Positions 58,530 through 64,000 of a stretch of DNA of 64,000 bases are shown piece by piece. The position numbers and the translations under genes are program-made. Origin of the DNA: Burkholderia mayonis. Lineage in GTDB: Bacteria; Pseudomonadota; Gammaproteobacteria; Burkholderiales; Burkholderiaceae. Each line of letters opens with the position of its first letter. Position 1 is the stretch's first letter. The notes beneath the pieces were generated by a model. The model did no database searches and was not told the DNA's origin. It saw only the letters and a program-made list of their open reading frames with translations. The DNA lies in NCBI RefSeq assembly GCF_001523745.2, contig NZ_CP013386.1:2046001-2110000 (forward strand), read 5' to 3'.

Positions 58530-59324
58530 ATGAAAATTGCGTCGCTGAAGAAGCTTCTGGTCGCCGGCCTGATCGGCGCGTCGTTCGTCGCCGCCACCGC
58601 GCACGCCGCGGACCTGCTCGACGAAGTCAAGCAACGCGGCACGCTGCGGATCGGCCTCGAAGGCACGTTCCCGCCGTTCAACTCGAAGAACCCGCAAGGC
58701 GAGCTCGTCGGCTTCGACGTCGACATCGCGAAAGCGATCGCGGCGAAGCTCGGCGTGAAGCCCGAATTCGTCACGACTGAATGGAGCGGCATCATCGCCG
58801 GCCTGCAGGCAGGCAAGTTCGACGTGATCGTCAACCAGGTCGGCATCACCGACAAGCGCCGCGAAACGCTCGACTTCTCGCCGGCATACACGTTCTCGTC
58901 CGCGCAACTGATCCAGCGCAAGGACGACGCGCGCCAGTTCAAGTCGCTCGAGGACCTGAAGGGCAAGAAGCTCGGCGTCGCGCTCGGCACGAACTACATG
59001 GACATGGCGAAGTCGGTGCCGGGCATCGACGTGAAGACGTATCCGGGCGCGCCCGAATACCTGCGCGACCTCGCGGCCGGCCGGCTGGATGCGGCGCTCA
59101 ACGACCGTCTGATGCTCGCGTATCTGACGAAGACCTCGCAGCTTCCGCTGCGCCCGGGCGCGAACGTCGGTTCGGCGAACCCGTCGGGCATCCCGTTCAA
59201 GAAGGGCAATCCGAAGTTCGCGAAAGCGATCGCCGACGCGATAACGCAGCTCGAAGCCGACGGCACGTTCAAGAAGATCTCGGACAAGTGGTTCGGCATC
59301 GACGTGACGAAGCCCGTCAAGTGA
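58530..59324 (+). CDS. Amino-acid ABC transporter substrate-binding protein, cystine/FliY-like
   Basis: 264 residues with signal peptide MKIASLKKLLVAGLIGASFVAATAHAA. The mature protein (RGTLRIGLEGTFPPFNSKNP, FDVDIAKAIAAKLGVKPEFV, VNQVGITDKRRETLDFSPAY) is a type II periplasmic receptor; the closest family in memory is FliY/TcyJ, binding cystine. A permease follows by 130 bp; no ATPase gene is nearby. Confidence 0.88.
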   Translation: MKIASLKKLLVAGLIGASFVAATAHAADLLDEVKQRGTLRIGLEGTFPPFNSKNPQGELVGFDVDIAKAIAAKLGVKPEFVTTEWSGIIAGLQAGKFDVIVNQVGITDKRRETLDFSPAYTFSSAQLIQRKDDARQFKSLEDLKGKKLGVALGTNYMDMAKSVPGIDVKTYPGAPEYLRDLAAGRLDAALNDRLMLAYLTKTSQLPLRPGANVGSANPSGIPFKKGNPKFAKAIADAITQLEADGTFKKISDKWFGIDVTKPVK

Positions 59325-59454
59325 GCGCGTAGTCGCGTAGTCTTGCCGCGCCCATCCGGCGGCGAACGAGGGCGGCATCCGCAACGGTGCCGCCCTTTGC
59401 ATTGCGCGCCCGGTTTATGATTGCGCTTTCGCGCAAGCTTCGTCCTCGCTTCAC

Positions 59455-60114
59455 ATGTCGATCACTTCTCTCCTCGTCCAGTCGCTCCCCGTGCTGCTCC
59501 AGGGCGCGCTCCTGACCGTCAAGTTCGCCGTGCTGTCGATGGTGCTCGGCCTCGTCGGCGCCGTCGTGCTCGCGCTGATGGGCATCGGCCGCAGCGCGAT
59601 CCTCGCCGGCCTCGCGCGCGCTTACGTGAGCGTGATGCGCGGCACGCCGCTCCTCGTTCAGATCTTCGTCATCTATTACGGACTGCCGAGCCTCGGCATC
59701 TCGCTCGAACCGACGCCCGCCGGCGTGATCGCGCTGTCCGCGAACGTCGCCGCTTACATGTCCGAAAGCATGCGCGGCGCGATCAACGGGATCGACAAAG
59801 GACAGTGGCTCGCGGCGTACAGCCTCGGGCTGTCGTGGCGGCAGACGCTGCGCTACGTGATCGGCCCGCAGGCGCTGCGCATCGCGGTGCCAAGCCTGTC
59901 GAACAGTCTCATCAGCCTGATCAAGGACACGTCGCTCGTGTCGGTGATCACCGTCACCGAGCTACTGCGCAGCGCGCAGGAAATCATCGCGTCGACCTAT
60001 CAGCCGCTGCCGCTCTATCTCGCCGCTGCGGCCGTCTACTGGGTGCTGTGCCAGATCCTCGAATGGGTGCAGCGCTGGTATGAGCGGCGGCTCGCGTTGC
60101 CGAGCCGACATTGA
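59455..60114 (+). CDS. Amino-acid ABC transporter permease, His/Glu/Gln/Arg/opine type
   Basis: 219 residues, five or six helices; AYVSVMRGTPLLVQIFVIYYGLPSLG and the EAA loop AYSLGLSWRQTLRYVIGPQALRIAVPSL are typical (TcyL/YecS). It works with the preceding receptor. Its ATPase is not encoded here, so it must be elsewhere. Confidence 0.92.
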   Translation: MSITSLLVQSLPVLLQGALLTVKFAVLSMVLGLVGAVVLALMGIGRSAILAGLARAYVSVMRGTPLLVQIFVIYYGLPSLGISLEPTPAGVIALSANVAAYMSESMRGAINGIDKGQWLAAYSLGLSWRQTLRYVIGPQALRIAVPSLSNSLISLIKDTSLVSVITVTELLRSAQEIIASTYQPLPLYLAAAAVYWVLCQILEWVQRWYERRLALPSRH

Positions 60115-60170
60115 TCGGAATTGTTGCGCCGACGCGCGCGTCGCGCGAGCCAACGCGCCCGCGTCATCAA

Positions 60171-61154
60171 TCAATCCATCGGATAGCGTACGCCGAGCGC
60201 CGCGCGCGCCGCGTCGGTCATCGTGATCATCCGCCGCGAATGATCGTGCGTCATCACCGGGCTCTCGAGCGCTCCCGCGCGCAGCAGCTCGCAGAAGTGC
60301 GCGGTCTCGTAGTTGAGGCCGCCGCCCTCGAACGGCTCGTCGAGCTCGACGACACGGCCGTCCGCGTAGCGGATCGTCGCGCGCGCCGGATTCCACCAGT
60401 TCTCGTGAATCGTCACGTAGCCGCCCGCCGCCGCGAGGAGCGCGTCGCCGCGTCCCATCACGTCGAGCCCGCAGAATAGCTGCGACACGCCGCGCTCGTG
60501 CCGCGCGTTGACGCTCGCGAACACATCGACGCCTGTCGCGCCGACGCGGCCGAGCGTCTGCACGTCGAGCGGCGCGCCAAGCCAGTCGACCGCAAGAAAC
60601 ATCTCGTAGATGCCGATGTCGAGCAGCGCGCCGCCCGCCCGCTCGAAGCGGTAGACGGGATGCTCGGCCGGCACCGTCGACGATGCGCAGCCCGCGCGCA
60701 CGAGCGCGACGTCGCCGATCGGATCGCGCTCGAGATGCGTGCGCAGCTTCCGGTACAGCGGATAGAACGGCGGCTTCATCGCCTCCATGAACAGGCGCTT
60801 CTTCGCGCGCGCGACGGCCAGCACCTCATCGAACTCGCGCGTGTTGACGGTCGCGGGCTTTTCGCAGAGCACCGCCTTGCCGGCCGCAAGCGCCGCGCTT
60901 GCATAGCGCGCGTGGCTGTCGTTCAGCGTCGCGATGTAGACCGCATCGATGTCGGATGCGAGCAACGCGTCGAAGCTTGCGCACGGCACGCCGCCATGCG
61001 CGCCGCAAAACGCGGCCGCCGCATCGGCGCGGCGCGCCCACACGTGCGCGAGCGCGGCGTCGCGCACGTGCGCGACGCTCTGTGCGAACCGGCGTGCGAT
61101 GCTGCCCGCGCCGACGATGCCGAAGCGAATCGGCGTCGGTTGATATTCGGTCAT
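60171..61154 (-). CDS. Gfo/Idh/MocA family oxidoreductase
   Basis: 327 residues. Rossmann motif FGIVGAGSIARRFAQS and the EKP motif LCEKPATVNTREFDE, as in sugar or inositol dehydrogenases. ATG 61154 (MTEYQPTPIRF) is the start; an upstream frame to 61253 overlaps the regulator. It lies just downstream of the GntR gene on the same strand; the pair likely serves one sugar pathway. Confidence 0.9.
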   Translation of the reverse strand: MTEYQPTPIRFGIVGAGSIARRFAQSVAHVRDAALAHVWARRADAAAAFCGAHGGVPCASFDALLASDIDAVYIATLNDSHARYASAALAAGKAVLCEKPATVNTREFDEVLAVARAKKRLFMEAMKPPFYPLYRKLRTHLERDPIGDVALVRAGCASSTVPAEHPVYRFERAGGALLDIGIYEMFLAVDWLGAPLDVQTLGRVGATGVDVFASVNARHERGVSQLFCGLDVMGRGDALLAAAGGYVTIHENWWNPARATIRYADGRVVELDEPFEGGGLNYETAHFCELLRAGALESPVMTHDHSRRMITMTDAARAALGVRYPMD

Positions 61155-61249
61155 CGAGTCAATTCCGTGTCGCTGAGAAAGTCCGGCGTCGGGCCCGCAG
61201 CCCCGCCGGCCGTCATGATAAACGGCCGGCATGCGACACGGCACGGCGT

Positions 61250-61963
61250 TCAATTGCGCTCGGGCACCTCGACTGCGAAGTCGCGCATCTCCTCTGCCGT
61301 GTAGTCGATCAGCTCGAGCGCGGCCGCTTCCGCCTCGCGCGCATCGCGCCGTTCGATCGCCTCGACCACCCGCCCGTGCGACTTGAGCGCGAGCGCGCGG
61401 ATGTCGTCGCGCCTGCTCATCCGTGGATTCACGACGCGCAGCGCGCCGCGAATGATCGCCGCCATTTGTTGGAAGAACTGATTGCCGCTCGCATGCACGA
61501 TCCGCGTATGCAGCAGCTCATCCGCCTCGTCATATGCCGGTGTCCCCGGCTCGGCCAATTTGAACAGCTCGAATGCCTCCCGTATGCCCTCGATCTCGGC
61601 CGCGGTCGCGCGGCTTGCCGCCTGCGCGGTCGCGCGCGGCTCGATCAGTGTCCGAAACTCGATCACGTCGCGCATGAACTGCCGATCCGGTTTGGCCCGG
61701 AAACGCCAGTTCACGACGTCTTCGTCGATCATCCTCCAGTGGTTCATCGGCCGCACGCGCGTGCCGACCTTCGGACGCACGTCCAGCATGTCGCGCGCCA
61801 GCAACATCGAGAGCGCTTCACGCATCACGGTGCGGCTGACGTCGAACTCTTTCGACAGCACATCCTGCGGCGGCAAGATGCCGCCATACTTGTCCTCGAC
61901 GATTCCCGTGACAAGCCCATCCATCACTTTACTGACCAGTGACCGGTCCTTTCCCTGCTCCAT
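61250..61963 (-). CDS. FadR-type GntR family transcriptional regulator
   Basis: 237 residues. N-terminal winged HTH (ILPPQDVLSKEFDVSRTVMREALSMLLARDML) and an all-helical FCD domain with acidic/His residues (ELLHTRIVHASGNQFFQQMA) that likely bind a metal and a ligand. It is 96 bp upstream of the Gfo/Idh gene and probably controls it. Confidence 0.92.
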   Translation of the reverse strand: MEQGKDRSLVSKVMDGLVTGIVEDKYGGILPPQDVLSKEFDVSRTVMREALSMLLARDMLDVRPKVGTRVRPMNHWRMIDEDVVNWRFRAKPDRQFMRDVIEFRTLIEPRATAQAASRATAAEIEGIREAFELFKLAEPGTPAYDEADELLHTRIVHASGNQFFQQMAAIIRGALRVVNPRMSRRDDIRALALKSHGRVVEAIERRDAREAEAAALELIDYTAEEMRDFAVEVPERN

Positions 61964-62299
61964 GAGACCTCTCCCCGAACATCACCTGTGTTGGCACAAT
62001 GCCCTCGCAGTCTCGCCGGCCCTCTGTATCGAAATGACGTGACTTTCAGCTTTGTTCTTATGAACGATACGTTGCTGAGTTCGTCGCAATTCCGCTATCT
62101 GGAAAACACCTGACAGGGTAATCCCTCTTACTATATCCAGAAAAAAACGACCCCAAAAAAATAGGTCCAGCAAGCTTGTTGCAAGCTCGCTGGACCTCGG
62201 ATTGAAGGGGTGCCGAAAGCGTCGGCAATCAAAATTCTTATGATTGGATTTAACCGACTTAATTGCTTTCGCGCATCGAATTCATTCTTGAATGATTGA
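61964..62299. other. Spacer between gntR and rpiA (336 bp)
   Basis: Contains the rpiA terminator on the minus strand (62151-62197) and the promoter of the GntR gene. No coding frame. Confidence 0.6.
62151..62197 (-). terminator. Rho-independent terminator of rpiA
   Basis: The minus strand reads GGTCCAGCGAGCTTG..CAAGCTTGCTGGACC followed by TATTTTTTT: a long stem with a U tract, about 100 bp past rpiA. Confidence 0.85.
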
Positions 62300-62995
62300 T
62301 TAACGCTTGACGTAGCGCAGCGTCTCGACGCCGTGTTCGGTGCCGAGCAGGCACAGATCCGCGCCGCGCTCGGCGAACAGACCGACCGTCACGACGCCGG
62401 GCCAGCCGTTGATCGTCGCTTCGAGCGCGCGCGGGTCTTCGATGCGCAGGCCCTTCACGTCGAGGATCTCGTTGCCGTTGTCCGTGACGTACGGCGCGCC
62501 GTCCTGCTTCACGCGCAGCACGGGCACGCCGCCGAGCACGGCGAGCCGGCGGCCGATCGCGGTGCGCGCCATCGGCACGACCTCGACAGGCAGCGGGAAC
62601 TGGCCGAGCACCGCGACGCGCTTGCTCGCGTCGGCGATGCAGACAAACGTTTCGGCGACCGAAGCGACGATCTTCTCGCGCGTCAGCGCGCCGCCGCCGC
62701 CCTTGACCATCGCGCCGCCGCCGTCGATCTCGTCGGCGCCGTCGATATACACCTGGAGCGACTCGATCTCATTCAGGTCGAAGACCTTGATGCCATGCGA
62801 CTTCAGCCGCTCGGTCGTCGCTATCGAGCTCGACACCGCGCCGCGATAGCGGTCCTTGACGGCCGCGAGCGCGTCGATGAAGCAGTTGGCGGTCGAGCCC
62901 GTGCCGACGCCGATCACCGCGCCTTCCGGCACGTTGTCGATCACGTATTGGGCAGCGGCCTCGCCGACGAGGCGTTTGAGTTCGTCTTGTGTCAT
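62300..62995 (-). CDS. rpiA: Ribose-5-phosphate isomerase A
   Basis: 231 residues from ATG 62995 ([18 protein letters not shown]). [30 protein letters not shown] and [22 protein letters not shown] are the RpiA substrate-binding and catalytic segments. It links the pentose phosphate pathway branches. Ends in a clear terminator. Confidence 0.97.
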   Translation of the reverse strand: MTQDELKRLVGEAAAQYVIDNVPEGAVIGVGTGSTANCFIDALAAVKDRYRGAVSSSIATTERLKSHGIKVFDLNEIESLQVYIDGADEIDGGGAMVKGGGGALTREKIVASVAETFVCIADASKRVAVLGQFPLPVEVVPMARTAIGRRLAVLGGVPVLRVKQDGAPYVTDNGNEILDVKGLRIEDPRALEATINGWPGVVTVGLFAERGADLCLLGTEHGVETLRYVKR

Positions 62996-63314
62996 GAGAA
63001 GCGTCGAGCAATCGAAGTGCGAAAAACGCAAGTTTACCGGAGACGCTCCGCTCGACGTTTTTTTTCGATCCGACGGCGACAGCGAGGCCACGTGTCGCGG
63101 CGGCGACGCTTGGCCGTTTGGATCAGTAATCGCTTCGTCGCTTGATCGCTTGGTCTTCCGGCCGCTCGCCGCTCGCCGCTCGCCGCTCGCCGCTTGGCGG
63201 CTCGGTCGCTCGGCCGTTCAGTCGCTTCGCCGTTCAGTCCCGCAGTCGATTAGCCGCATAGTCGATTAATCGCTTAGCGACTCGGCCGCATCGTCGCCCG
63301 AGCGCCAAACACGT
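62996..63314. other. Spacer with short tandem repeats (319 bp)
   Basis: Upstream region of rpiA. Four copies of GCCGCTC plus one GCCGCTT at 63161-63195, and degenerate CGCTT/CGATT-like repeats to about 63290. No gene. Confidence 0.6.
63161..63195. repeat. 7-bp tandem repeat (GCCGCTC)n
   Basis: Five consecutive units, the last with one change. A likely variable-number locus; Burkholderia of the pseudomallei group are rich in these. Confidence 0.85.
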
Positions 63315-64000
63315 TCACGGCGCCGCAACCGCGCTTGCCACGTCGGCCGCCGCCGCGTCGCGCTCGGGCGCCGGCTGCGAGGGCATGTACTTATCGAGCA
63401 GCGCTTGCGCGATCGCGTCGGTTTCCGCATCCGGATTGCCGGCGTAATCGGTCGGCCGGAAATGCATCTGGAACGCGGCGATCACGCGCCGTGTGCGATC
63501 GTCGAGCACGCCGTCCGTCGCGACGTCGTAGCCGTAGCGCGCGAGCTTGAGTTGCAGTTCGCACACGTCGACGAGCGACTTCGGCGGCCTCCCCGCGAGA
63601 CGCGCGGCCACCGTCGCGTCGTCGGGCCACGCGCCGACGCCCGCCTTCGCGAGCGCGCGCCACGGGAACAGCGGGCCGGGATCGGTCTTGCGCTGCGGCG
63701 CGATGTCGCTGTGACCGACGACGCGCGTCGGCGGAATCTGGTAGCGGGCGACAATGTCCTTCGCAAGCCGAACGATCGCGTCGACCTGCGCGGGCGGATA
63801 CGGCGCCCACATGCGGCCCTGCGGCGTATCGATCGGGCCGCGATTCACGTTCTCGATGCCGATCGACACGCCGTTCAATTCGGTCGTGCCCTGCCACGAG
63901 CTCACGCCCGCGTGCCACGCGCGCTCGCTTTCCGGGACGAGCTGATAGACGACGGGAACGCCTCGCTCGAGGCTCGGCTGATCGGGCACGACGTAATGGG
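63315..64000 (-). CDS. N-acetylmuramoyl-L-alanine amidase, AmiD/AmpD-like (N-terminus cut by window edge)
   Basis: At least 228 residues of a PGRP-type amidase: HYVVPDQPSLERGVPVVYQL, HAGVSSWQG, and VVGHSDIAPQRKTDPGP carry the zinc His and the catalytic Lys/Asp. A C-terminal peptidoglycan-binding domain follows (LQLKLARYGYDVATDGVLDD). The extra domain points to AmiD rather than the cytoplasmic AmpD. The N-terminus and signal peptide lie beyond the window. Confidence 0.9.
   Translation of the reverse strand, partial: HYVVPDQPSLERGVPVVYQLVPESERAWHAGVSSWQGTTELNGVSIGIENVNRGPIDTPQGRMWAPYPPAQVDAIVRLAKDIVARYQIPPTRVVGHSDIAPQRKTDPGPLFPWRALAKAGVGAWPDDATVAARLAGRPPKSLVDVCELQLKLARYGYDVATDGVLDDRTRRVIAAFQMHFRPTDYAGNPDAETDAIAQALLDKYMPSQPAPERDAAAADVASAVAAP

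Overview
The window is chromosomal DNA of a high-GC betaproteobacterium, almost certainly a Burkholderia of the pseudomallei/thailandensis group. The evidence is strong G/C bias at third codon positions, gene blocks with Burkholderia-type order (hflK-hflX-hfq-der-bamB-TPR-hisS-ispG-rodZ-rlmN-ndk; rpoS-nlpD-pcm-surE; recR-ybaB-dnaX-ffs; aat-bpt-pyrD), short tandem repeats typical of this group, and close matches to proteins I recognise from it. All assignments are from reading the sequence; no database search was run.

Layout. 1-11.8 kb (minus strand) is a housekeeping block for membrane protein quality control, RNA chaperoning, ribosome assembly, outer-membrane assembly, tRNA charging and isoprenoid synthesis. 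12.0-24.9 kb holds a BI-1 family membrane protein, rlmD, two nuclease-like genes, the stationary-phase block rpoS-nlpD-pcm-surE, a class III CoA-transferase, and recR-ybaB-dnaX with the 4.5S SRP RNA upstream. 25.2-36.5 kb holds trxA, rho, a MerR/MFS efflux pair, mtfA, zinc-independent L31, a GT-C like membrane protein with a MATE exporter, a MerR/carboxymuconolactone-decarboxylase pair, an HHH protein and a YidB-like protein.

36.6-45.7 kb is a degraded genomic island between yidB and tRNA-His. It carries the 3' part of a group II intron, prophage remnants (zinc-finger DUF3268-like, PAPS-reductase-like, hypothetical proteins, a beheaded tyrosine integrase), two IS elements, an AT-rich insert with a beta-prism (MABP-like) protein, and a two-gene HipA-like kinase/HIRAN cassette whose kinase is split by an IS. 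This is the most unusual part of the window.

45.7-64 kb returns to core genome: tRNA-His, dusA, small hypothetical genes, a sulfonate-utilisation operon (ssuD-ssuC-ssuB-mop), an enoyl-CoA hydratase family hydrolase, an SMR pump, a UPF0303 protein, initiator tRNA, a Nudix hydrolase, the two N-degron aminoacyl-transferases aat and bpt, pyrD, an amino-acid (cystine-like) ABC receptor and permease, a Gfo/Idh oxidoreductase with a GntR regulator, rpiA, and a PGRP-type amidase cut by the right edge.
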